Position numbers and translations under genes: made by a program. A stretch of 64,000 bases of DNA, taken from positions 62,001 through 126,000 of the forward strand of contig NZ_LBJC01000032.1 of the NCBI RefSeq assembly GCF_004114535.1, in the 5' to 3' direction. Origin of the DNA: Bradyrhizobium nanningense (GTDB lineage Bacteria > Pseudomonadota > Alphaproteobacteria > Rhizobiales > Xanthobacteraceae). Position 1 is the stretch's first letter, and the number at the start of each line of letters is the position of its first letter. Below, piece after piece: positions 23,292-30,770 of this stretch. The notes under the pieces are model-generated. The model worked only from the letters and a program-made list of their open reading frames with translations. It was not told the DNA's origin and made no database searches.

Positions 23292-25634
23292 ATGAAGCGA
23301 ACTGAGCCGCGTGCCGGCCTGATCGGCGCGTTCCTGTATTGGCTCGGCGGCTTCGAGATCGAGGACGGCCTGACCGCCGGTCTCAGCGAGCGCGAGATCC
23401 GCCGTATCCGCGCCAAGCAGATCGACGCCGTGACGCAGCTGATCCCGGTGACGATGGCGGTGACGATGCTCAACGTCGCCATCGTGCTGATCCTGTTCTG
23501 GGGCCGGGGCTGGAACGACTTCCTCGCGATCTGGGGCCTGACGCTCGCCACCACCGCCTCACTCGCGGTGCGCGCATGGCGGAGGTCGCATCAGAACCCG
23601 CCGCAGGAGGCCTCACCCCGCGCCGCGCGGCAGATGCTGCGGCAGGCGGCCTTCCTCGCCGCGATCTGGGGCGCGCTGCCGCTCGCTCTGTTCAGCCGCA
23701 TCGAGCCGACCAGCCAGCTGATCCTGGCCTGCCTGATGGTCGGGATGATGTCGGGCGGCGCTTTCATGCTGTCGACGTTCCCGCGCGCCGGCCTCGTCTA
23801 TCTCGCCACCATGACGGTCGCCTGCGCCGGCGCGCTGCTGCTCTGCGGCACCGGGCCCTATCTGGTGACGGCGGTGCTCCTGCTGCTGTTCGCATTTTTC
23901 ATGGCGCGCAACATCGTCTCGCAGGGCAATCTGTTCCTCGGCAATCTCAAGGCCCAGCTCGAGCTCGAGCGGCAGACCGAGATCATCTCGCTGCTGCTGA
24001 AGGACTTTCAGGAGAACGCCAGCGACTGGCTGTGGCAGACCGATGCCGAAGGGCGTCTGGTCGACGTGCCCGACCGCTTCGCCGACGTCGCGCAGGTGCC
24101 GCTGTCTCTGCTGAAGGGATCGTATTTCGCCGACGTGCTCGACATGCTCTGCCCCGAGGACGAGAGCGCAGCCTACAACGTCGTTGGTCTGATGGAGCAG
24201 AACGAGCCGCTGCACGAGATGAGCCTCAAGGTCGTCGCCGGCGGCGAGGCGCGGCTGTGGTCGCTGACGGCCAAGCCCGCCTATGACCGCGAGGGACAAT
24301 TCCTCGGCTATCGCGGCTTCGGGCGCGACGTGACCGAGCGCTGGCGCGCGGAAAAGGCCGAGGCCGAGAGCCGCGCCAAGTCGGACTTCCTGGCGGTGAT
24401 GAGCCACGAGATCCGCACGCCCATGAATGGTGTGCTCGGGCTTGCCAGCATGCTGCTCGAAACCAAGCTCGATCAGGAGCAGCGCGAGGCCGTCACCACG
24501 ATCCGCGAATCCGGCGACAACCTCCAGCGCATCCTCAACGACATCCTCGACCTGTCCAAGCTCGAGGCCGGACGCTTTCAGTTCGAGGCGATTGATTTCG
24601 CCCCGCAGACCTTGGTCGAGACTGTCGCAAACGTCGCGCGCGCGAGCGCCAAGAGCAAGAGCAAGGAATTGGCAATCAAGGTCGAGCTCGATCCAAACTT
24701 GCCGCCGACGCTGCGCGGTGACGCCGCGCGCATCCGCCAGGTGCTGCTCAACCTCGCATCGAACGCGGTGAAGTTCACCGATGAAGGCGAGGTGACGATC
24801 TCTGCGACCTGCCAGACCCGCCGCGACCTGCTGGCGACCGTCGAATGGACGGTCACCGACAGCGGCATCGGTATCGCCCCCGAAAAGCTCGGCCAGCTTT
24901 TCAGCGACTTCGCGCAGGCCGATGCCTCGATCAGCCGCCGCTTCGGCGGCACTGGCCTCGGGCTTGCGATCAGCAGGCGCATCATCGAACAGATGGGCGG
25001 CACCATCGGCGTCACCTCGACGCCGGGCGAGGGCTCGGCCTTCCGTTTCACGCTGGTGCTGCCCTGGAGCCAGGCGCAGGCATCCGACCAGGCATCCGGT
25101 CGCGACGAGGCCGACGAGCTCAAGGGCCGTATTGCCGGCCTCGATCGGCCGTTGAAGGTGCTGGTCGCAGAGGACGATGCGGTCAACCGCATGGTCGTGA
25201 GCAAGATGTTAGGGGCCTTCGATGTCGAGCTCCGTGTCGTCACTGACGGTGTCGAGGCCGTCGCGGCGGTCTCCGAGGGCGACTATGATGTCGTGCTGAT
25301 GGACGTGCGCATGCCCGATATGGACGGGCTTGCCGCCACGAGGGCGATCCGTGCCGCGGGTGGTGCCTTCGCTGTACTCCCGATCATCGCGCTGACCGCC
25401 AACGCTTTCCCGGAAGATGTCCAGATCTGCCGCGAGGCGGGCATGTCCGACTTCCTGGCAAAGCCCTTGCGCAAACCGGCCCTGGCCGCCGCCCTGCTGC
25501 GTGCGCTGGATGACATGGCAGCAAGCGATGCACCCCTCCAACCGGAGCAGGAGCCGCCCGCCGCGCGGGTGCTGCGATCAGCATTTGGGCATCCGGGGGA
25601 TGTCCTCGGCTGTCCGGTGGAATCCGATTCGTGA
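23292..25634 (+). CDS. Membrane-bound hybrid sensor histidine kinase
   Basis: About 780 residues. The N-terminal part has five or six hydrophobic helices (about residues 55-215). A PAS domain follows (about 235-350, DWLWQTDAEGRLVDV). HisKA has His372 in VMSHEIRTPMNG. HATPase (about 480-600) includes SNAVKFTDEG, DSGIGIAPEKL and GGTGLGLAISRR. A C-terminal receiver has Asp671 (LMDVRMPD). No HPt domain is present, so the phosphate must leave through another protein or the receiver feeds back. ATG 23292 is preferred; ATG 23271 is also possible. No cognate regulator lies beside it. Confidence 0.9.
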   Translation: MKRTEPRAGLIGAFLYWLGGFEIEDGLTAGLSEREIRRIRAKQIDAVTQLIPVTMAVTMLNVAIVLILFWGRGWNDFLAIWGLTLATTASLAVRAWRRSHQNPPQEASPRAARQMLRQAAFLAAIWGALPLALFSRIEPTSQLILACLMVGMMSGGAFMLSTFPRAGLVYLATMTVACAGALLLCGTGPYLVTAVLLLLFAFFMARNIVSQGNLFLGNLKAQLELERQTEIISLLLKDFQENASDWLWQTDAEGRLVDVPDRFADVAQVPLSLLKGSYFADVLDMLCPEDESAAYNVVGLMEQNEPLHEMSLKVVAGGEARLWSLTAKPAYDREGQFLGYRGFGRDVTERWRAEKAEAESRAKSDFLAVMSHEIRTPMNGVLGLASMLLETKLDQEQREAVTTIRESGDNLQRILNDILDLSKLEAGRFQFEAIDFAPQTLVETVANVARASAKSKSKELAIKVELDPNLPPTLRGDAARIRQVLLNLASNAVKFTDEGEVTISATCQTRRDLLATVEWTVTDSGIGIAPEKLGQLFSDFAQADASISRRFGGTGLGLAISRRIIEQMGGTIGVTSTPGEGSAFRFTLVLPWSQAQASDQASGRDEADELKGRIAGLDRPLKVLVAEDDAVNRMVVSKMLGAFDVELRVVTDGVEAVAAVSEGDYDVVLMDVRMPDMDGLAATRAIRAAGGAFAVLPIIALTANAFPEDVQICREAGMSDFLAKPLRKPALAAALLRALDDMAASDAPLQPEQEPPAARVLRSAFGHPGDVLGCPVESDS

Positions 25635-25678
25635 TTGCTGTGCGCACATTGGCCGCGCCGTGATGCAAGCCGTGTTCC

Positions 25679-26680
25679 TCACTTCCCGCCGAGGGCGAGC
25701 AACCTTTTCACATACTTCGACGCGTCGCTGCCCATTTGGTAGAAGTCGTCAACTGCCGCCGCGAAGATATTGTCTGCTTTGAAGTAAGCTAAGGCGTCCT
25801 TGAAAAGCGTCGCCTTGTCAGCGCGCCCCTTCTTGTCAGCTCCGCCGAACTTGAGATTGCTGGTGGCCCGATAAGTGGGGGTGGCTTCGATACGTTTCAC
25901 CAGATTGGCATAAGCTTCGGTCCAGGCCCTATCCATTCGCGCGGCGCTTCCGTCGAGGATCAACTCTTTGGCCGCTGTTTGCTCGGCCTTGTACTCCAAA
26001 AAGCTATAGTCGGGATTCGCACCGAGCGCGGCAACGGCACCCGCGATATATGCGTCAGCTTCAATGAACTTGACCGTGGAGTCGAGGTTCCGCCAATCTT
26101 GGATCGCGTGCGTGACTTCATGCACGATCATCTCGGCGCGAGCCGCAGGCGCCGCTCCCTTATACAAAACTATGCGATTGAGATCACCGCGGTAGTTGCC
26201 GAGCCGCGTGAGCAGCAGTGCCGCGTCTGCCTCGAAGACCCGGATCTTTCCGGCGTATATGAGCCCTCGGATCGCATTGTAGAGATCAGGGGCGTATGTC
26301 ATTCCTGTTCCTGGACTGGTGAAATGGATCTTGCCGACATTCGCCATTCCCAGCGCGGCGTCGATTGGTTGCAAGTCGTCGCGCGTGATCAGCGGCTTCG
26401 CCGAGCCCGCGAAGAAAATATCATTGTCGTAGGCGGCGATGATGGCCGTGACCATAAAAATCCTGGCCTCGGTGTTCAATCCTTCGGTGTGGAACACCAT
26501 TGCCAGAGCCTGTGCCTGACTTGCCGTGACCTTTTTGGTTAGCAGAACCGGAATAACGATCGCTTCGACCGCTTTCTCTCCAACTCTCGCGCTGAGCCTT
26601 CCTCCCGTCGCACGTTTCCAACGATCCGCTATGCCCCGATCGAGGCTCGCGAGTTTCGTAAAGAATTCGCGGTCGTCCAA
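25679..26680 (-). CDS. Putative HExxH metallopeptidase-like protein
   Basis: About 333 residues with no clear signal peptide. A HEVTH motif (HExxH) lies in IVHEVTHAIQDW; a likely third ligand is the Glu of EADAYIAGA about 18 residues later, as in gluzincins. The remainder is helical and Ala-rich. I place the start at TTG 26680 because GGGAG precedes it by 7 bases; a GTG at 26731 would add 17 residues and lacks an RBS. Base composition is a little less GC-rich than the flanking housekeeping genes. No family name is recalled. The zinc-peptidase role is inferred from the motif alone and could be a Zn-binding, non-catalytic site. Confidence 0.65.
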   Translation of the reverse strand: MDDREFFTKLASLDRGIADRWKRATGGRLSARVGEKAVEAIVIPVLLTKKVTASQAQALAMVFHTEGLNTEARIFMVTAIIAAYDNDIFFAGSAKPLITRDDLQPIDAALGMANVGKIHFTSPGTGMTYAPDLYNAIRGLIYAGKIRVFEADAALLLTRLGNYRGDLNRIVLYKGAAPAARAEMIVHEVTHAIQDWRNLDSTVKFIEADAYIAGAVAALGANPDYSFLEYKAEQTAAKELILDGSAARMDRAWTEAYANLVKRIEATPTYRATSNLKFGGADKKGRADKATLFKDALAYFKADNIFAAAVDDFYQMGSDASKYVKRLLALGGK

Positions 26681-26740
26681 CGCAAATCTCCCGGGATGTC
26701 GGCTCAAGGCATGAGACGCACCGAACTTCACGCAGGCTCG

Positions 26741-26891
26741 ATGACTAAGGCGCGCGTCGCTAAGTAGTTTAACCCGACCAAGTGGCTATGGCGTCATTCG
26801 ATCGGAGGATGGGGCCGACGTGTTCGTGCGCATCAGCGCAGTTGGCAAGGTGGGCCACGCCGGAGAGCGGGCTCCACGATCGAACGTGTGA
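26741..26891 (+). pseudogene. cspA: Decayed cold-shock protein (CspA family) gene
   Basis: Frame one from ATG 26741 reads a short N-terminus then a stop at 26765 in place of the Trp of the KWFNPTK motif (TAG for TGG), followed by FNPTK. A one-base insertion at about 26783 then shifts the frame, after which GYGVIRSEDG and DVFVRISAVGKVG are readable to a stop at 26891. These are the RNP1- and RNP2-like segments of a cold-shock domain. Two inactivating lesions are present, so the gene is dead unless suppressed. Confidence 0.82.
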
Positions 26892-27258
26892 CCGGGGCGC
26901 GCTAGAGGTGCGCGATGCCTATCTTCGTCGCTTCAAGAATGGACTGCGCCGTGGCTGAATCTCCGTCAGCCATTGTCGCCCAACCTCACATTCGAGTTTC
27001 TGACCGGCCGGATTGTCGCGCCAGATGCCCAAGAGCGCTCCGCCGCAGATTCCATCCCGCGCATCAGGCTCGCGTCAACGGCATGCGCGTTCGCCGATAC
27101 GTGCTGAATGGCGCCGCTGATCGGATTCGAACTTTCTGGATCGCGGTGACAACGCACTTAACTGAGGCTTCCGAGCCTGAATGCACCGTCACCGTAAGTT
27201 CTGATCGGAGCACCCGTAGAGCTTACTCGGCTTCCGTAGCAGTTAACCGAGGTTAGCT
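26892..27258. other. Intergenic region, no gene supported
   Basis: About 370 bases following the dead cold-shock gene. An open frame of about 113 codons exists (26915-27256), but it has no convincing RBS, low hydrophobic content and no family match known to me. The DNA looks like decayed sequence. Confidence 0.5.
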
Positions 27259-27513
27259 TCAAATTTGGTTGCTTGCTGCGACCAGCAAGAGCGTGGCGCC
27301 AATCGCGATCATCGCGAGGCCGGGCCAATTCGATTTGATGCCAAAGCCGCCAGCGAGCCTGTCAGGTTCCAACGGGTCACTGGGTAGGCCGGCGCGATGT
27401 GGCCTTCTACCCCCTGGTCGGCCTCCCCAGATTGTCTGAAGCGTGATGTACAGCACGCCGCCGACAACCAGGAACGCGCCAAGCAATATTTGTATCACGC
27501 CCGTCTCCTGCAT
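27259..27513 (-). CDS. Small two-helix membrane protein
   Basis: 84 residues from ATG 27513. Two hydrophobic helices (about 5-25 VIQILLGAFLVVGGVLYITL and about 63-80 LAMIAIGATLLLVAAS) flank a Gly/Pro/Arg-rich loop of about 40 residues. The upstream extension of the same frame to 27732 is basic and poor in coding character, so the shorter start is preferred. There is no strong RBS. Function unknown; isolated in the accessory segment. Confidence 0.55.
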   Translation of the reverse strand: MQETGVIQILLGAFLVVGGVLYITLQTIWGGRPGGRRPHRAGLPSDPLEPDRLAGGFGIKSNWPGLAMIAIGATLLLVAASNQI

Positions 27514-27931
27514 CGGTGAATGGCCCGAGAGGCTGTTTTCCGCCGAGAGCGCCGGTCCCTTCTGGTTGATTGCTAATTCAACGTCCGACCGGTGCTTTCG
27601 TGCCATATGTCCCAGTCCGAGTTCCAATCGGCCTAAAGACGGGCAGCCCCCTGATGGCTTTTCGTTCCCGTATTCCGAAGTGGCGCGCTGCGGCCGATGA
27701 AAATGGGCACCACTCTTTCGTTGTGGCGCCATGATGTTGTGGCCGGGGACACGATCCGGTCACCAACGCGCGGCCAGCCTTCGATTTTGCACCACGCGTC
27801 ATCGGGCGATCTCCTCTCAGGCCCGGCTCCGATAAGCGCCCCGCCAGGGAACGGCATGTACGCGGTTCGCGGGACGGCGTATAATCGTGGGGGCCTTCCC
27901 GCAGGGCGATCAAGATGACGTGGAGGTGACC
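27514..27931. other. Spacer with one copy of a duplicated 48-bp sequence
   Basis: About 420 bases with no supported gene. The stretch 27675-27723 resembles 29430-29477 (listed as a repeat pair). The end carries the RBS TGGAGG for the GYD-domain gene. Confidence 0.5.
27675..27723. repeat. Duplicated 48-bp sequence, copy 1
   Basis: Shares about four in five bases with 29430-29477, including GGCGCGC, CGGCCGATGA and ATGGGCAC blocks. On the minus strand both copies could encode a VPIFIGR-AP peptide, but neither frame belongs to a gene I can support. Confidence 0.6.
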
Positions 27932-28216
27932 ATGAAATATGTGCTGCTTGGTAATCTGAGCCCGGAGTGGGCAAGCAAGCAGTCGGAGCGGATTGGCAAG
28001 GCCAAGGCAAAGCTCGACAAGCTGGGCATCAAGATCGAATCGATCCACTACACGCAGGGCTACTACGATTTCATCGACATCGTTGAAGCCCCGAATTCGG
28101 AGGCGATGCTCGCATTCTCGGTCTGGTACTCGACCCACGGTCTGGGGCGGATCCAAACTATGCCGGCCTTCGACGCAAAGACCTTCGAAACCGCGATCAA
28201 ACACGCCGCCGGCTAA
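27932..28216 (+). CDS. GYD-domain protein
   Basis: 94 residues of the GYD family, small ferredoxin-like alpha/beta proteins of unknown role. The signature TQGYYDFIDIVEAPNSEAMLAF is seen in the middle (Gly-Tyr-Tyr-Asp), and the SVWYSTHGLGRIQTMPAF segment follows. ATG 27932 is preceded by TGGAGG at a good distance; an upstream ATG at 27887 is less likely. It stands alone between the small membrane protein and mipZ. Nothing suggests its partner. Confidence 0.85.
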   Translation: MKYVLLGNLSPEWASKQSERIGKAKAKLDKLGIKIESIHYTQGYYDFIDIVEAPNSEAMLAFSVWYSTHGLGRIQTMPAFDAKTFETAIKHAAG

Positions 28217-28323
28217 GTGCCGCGTGGTGGCTCACAATTGTCGCGTCACGCAAGCGTGCGACCTCGCTCACGTGAACGGCATGCTTCGGCTCGCGCTTTG
28301 AGACATTCCCGCCGGACGATAAC

Positions 28324-29232
28324 TCAATCAACCAGCACATCATCGAAGTCGAGTGGCGCGCCTGCCGACGCAAACCACTCTTTTCGGGCGGCGGCCCTGC
28401 GGCGGACACGCTCAGTGATCGGCAGGTTCAGGAGGCCGATCAGATCGCGCACCTCTTGTTGGGCCAAACGGTGTGACTGTCCTGGTTTGGTGCCGAGGGT
28501 CGCTTCGTCCAGCGCATCGAGGGCCGTGAGGCCGGAGAGGAAAAGCTGGCGATACACGATGCGCTCGGCACAGCCTTGAATATCTCTGAGCCCCAGCCTT
28601 ATGCCGAGTTCGGCAATGTTGGGATACGGCAGTCGGCCGCGCGCCGAGCGATTACGGAGGACGACCCAATCGGTCTGGCATTGATCGAACTGGCGCCGAT
28701 ACCTGCGAGCTTCGCACACCATCTCAGCGTAGTGACCAGTTCCCGTCATCTCATGCGTGATGGGGTCGACCAAGGCCAGCGTGCCGAAATCAAGAAAACT
28801 ATCAGTGACGGGCGTCACCAGCGTATCGGCTACCAAGTGAGCAAGGCGCATCAGATAAGTGTCAGTCGAGGGGGTATCGATCACGACGAAATCGACGGAC
28901 TTTTTGGTATTGGAAACAGCCGCCTCGAAGGCGGCGAGTTCCTCGACTTCGTTGTCCTCCAGGTTCGTGCCCTCGGCGCGCCGGACCAAGCGGTGCAACG
29001 GCAGTTCTAGTTCGATCCGCCGATGCCAGGCCCAGATGCGCCGGTTTTCAATGTAGCGCGTTAGAGCTCCCTGATTGCTATCGAGATCGATCGTCCCGAC
29101 CCGGTGGCCCCCTTTCAGAAGTGCGACGGCCAGATGCATGGCCATCGTTGTCTTCCCCGAGCCACCCTTCTCATTGCCGATGACGATGACATACGGCGAT
29201 CCTGCCCCTGCGATTGGTGGCGCGTGCAGCAT
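28324..29232 (-). CDS. mipZ: Division-site positioning ATPase MipZ
   Basis: ParA/MinD-superfamily ATPase that forms a gradient from the cell poles and blocks FtsZ assembly away from midcell. 302 residues. The deviant Walker A is GNEKGGSGKTT with signature Lys22. The ENRR segment, the Walker A' / B regions (IDLDSNQG, VVIDTPSTD) and the motifs VTPVTDSFLDFGTL, DWVVLRNR and ERIVYRQLF match Caulobacter MipZ closely. ATG 29232 has GAAGG upstream. In MipZ proteins activity depends on ParB at chromosome poles; parAB is not nearby. Its place in an otherwise accessory segment is unusual. Confidence 0.9.
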   Translation of the reverse strand: MLHAPPIAGAGSPYVIVIGNEKGGSGKTTMAMHLAVALLKGGHRVGTIDLDSNQGALTRYIENRRIWAWHRRIELELPLHRLVRRAEGTNLEDNEVEELAAFEAAVSNTKKSVDFVVIDTPSTDTYLMRLAHLVADTLVTPVTDSFLDFGTLALVDPITHEMTGTGHYAEMVCEARRYRRQFDQCQTDWVVLRNRSARGRLPYPNIAELGIRLGLRDIQGCAERIVYRQLFLSGLTALDALDEATLGTKPGQSHRLAQQEVRDLIGLLNLPITERVRRRAAARKEWFASAGAPLDFDDVLVD

Positions 29233-29429
29233 CGCAGGCCTTCTAAGTACTGGATTCCTCTACGGTGCTAATGCGGTTGACCCACGCCCGGTTCCAAGCC
29301 GACGTCGTTGCCGTTTGCAGACGTCGCCAACCAGAAATCCGCGCAGCAACGGCTCGAGGTCTCGGACGCCGTTGACGAACCGGTGAAAGCGCCGTCGCGA
29401 GCTCGCGCCGACGCCGTCGCAGAAGGTCT

Positions 29430-29477
29430 CCGAATGGCGCGCCACGGCCGATGAAGATGGGCACTACTGCTTCGCCG
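29430..29477. repeat. Duplicated 48-bp sequence, copy 2
   Basis: Counterpart of 27675-27723, with about four in five bases identical. The two copies flank the GYD and mipZ genes in the same orientation. Confidence 0.6.
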
Positions 29478-29514
29478 TGCTTGCCCTATGGGATGCACGA
29501 AGGCTCTGCCGGCA

Positions 29515-30206
29515 TCATCGCGCATCGGCCAGGGCCTTCGGCTCGACCAGCAGGCCTTGCCGTTCATAACGGCCGCGGGTCTTGCTGAAGCGCACGACGA
29601 CGGCATATCGGGGACTCCTTGCCTTCAGGCGTCGCGTCAGCATGGCATCGCCCGCCGGCAGAAATTCGAGATCGTCGAGGCCAACGCAGCGCAGGCATGC
29701 CGGGCCGGGACTGTCCATCATCAGGAGGTCGCCGGTGCCGCCACACCGATGGCATGTCCACTCCGCGTTCAATGGCCGGATAGCCACCAACTCCGGGGCT
29801 CGGCTTTGCTTCGCCGACAGACGTCACGCTTCTTTTCGGAAAGCGCAGGTGAGACCCAATGGGTGCGATATGACTCCTCGATCGCCGGATCTCCGCTACG
29901 GCTGAAACGCAGGGTCTGGCGATGCGGCGTGCGTGCGACATATTCCGTCCGGCTGCCGAGCAATCCTTGCGCGGTCGACCAGGACCGGAAGAGCCGCAGC
30001 GCTTCGGAGGTTCGCGGCACGTCGATCCGGACGACTTCCTCCAGGCATTCGACTTGCCCGCGGCGCCAACGCTCCGCCGCTTCAGGGTCAAGCCAGCCAA
30101 TCCCGACAAGGATGTCGATGGCGCTCACAAACTGCTCGGCGTCAAGCGCGGCTTCAGCCGCCCTGGCGACGCGATCGGCAAGCGGAACCTTGTTCTTCCG
30201 GCCCAT
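29515..30206 (-). pseudogene. DUF2293-type protein gene with a frameshift
   Basis: Two minus-strand frames read one protein. Frame one, from ATG 30206 (MGRKNKVPLADRV), runs to about 29795 and covers the helical N-terminus (AIDILVGIGWL, FRSWS) and the RTPHRQTLRFSRSGD segment. Frame two then continues from about 29795 with LVAIRPLNAEW, a CHRCGG...CLRC zinc-ribbon pair, LEFLPAGDAMLTRR and RFSKTRGRYERQG to a stop at 29515. A loss of one C in the CCCC run at 29795-29798 explains the break. It may be a sequencing error or a real lesion. The family's function is unknown. Confidence 0.75.
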
Positions 30207-30317
30207 TGACGCGCTCTCCCGAATTCTGCCGACCCAACAGCAGCCCGATGGCTCAAGTACGTCGCGCCGGCTTGCCGGCTACTGTGCATGGGGTTGTTCT
30301 TCAGATTTTGAGTCGGA

Positions 30318-30647
30318 TTAGATCGAGAAGCTGGTGCCGCAGCCGCAGGACGCCGTCGCGTTGGGATTGTTGACGCGGAACGAGGCGCCGATCAGGTCGT
30401 CGACGAAGTCGACCTGTGAACCCGCAAGGAACGGCTGGGAGGCGGAATCGACCAGCACCACCGCATTGTCCTGCTCGATCACGAGATCGTCGTCGGTGCG
30501 GGCACGGTCGATATCGAACTTGTACTGGAAACCGGAGCAGCCGCCGCCCTCGACCGAGATGCGCAGCATCGCGCCCGACCCTTCGCCCTTGAGGATCTCC
30601 CCAATCCGGCGTGCGGCGCGGTCACTGATGGTCACGTCGGTCGTCAT
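30318..30647 (-). CDS. erpA: Iron-sulfur cluster insertion protein ErpA (A-type carrier)
   Basis: 109-residue A-type Fe-S carrier that passes clusters to target enzymes. The three cluster cysteines are Cys37 (GGGCSGF) and Cys101/Cys103 (SCGCG). Length and the N-terminal ISDRAARRIGEIL helix are typical. It is divergent from dgt; an inverted repeat lies in the shared gap. Related genomes carry erpA beside xthA and dgt. It could equally be called an IscA-type protein; ErpA is preferred by neighbourhood. Confidence 0.93.
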   Translation of the reverse strand: MTTDVTISDRAARRIGEILKGEGSGAMLRISVEGGGCSGFQYKFDIDRARTDDDLVIEQDNAVVLVDSASQPFLAGSQVDFVDDLIGASFRVNNPNATASCGCGTSFSI

Positions 30648-30673
30648 GGCTCGTCTCCGATAGTCCCGCGGTC

Positions 30674-30706
30674 ATACCAAATTCATTTGCCCATTTCATT
30701 TGGTAT
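30674..30706. promoter_or_regulatory. Inverted repeat in the erpA/dgt divergent gap
   Basis: Arms ATACCAAAT (30674-30682) and ATTTGGTAT (30698-30706) are perfectly complementary, with a 15-base A/T-rich spacer. The element sits 27 bases upstream of erpA and 65 bases upstream of dgt. It is a candidate operator; it does not look like the known Irr (ICE) box. Confidence 0.5.
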
Positions 30707-30770
30707 CCCGCGTCCGGCATAGTTAAGTGCAAGGATACGCAGAATCAAATGGATAGGGACTAAATTCGTC

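Noticed and set aside
27110..27160. A GATTCGAAC block resembling a tRNA T-arm
   Set aside because: Flanking bases do not pair into a 5-bp T stem, and no acceptor or anticodon stem is found.
26915..27256. A 113-codon plus-strand frame after the dead cold-shock gene
   Set aside because: No good RBS, no family features, and it lies in decayed DNA.
29564..30109. A 181-codon minus-strand frame in the DUF2293 region
   Set aside because: It is a third frame across the broken gene; the family motifs lie in the other two frames.
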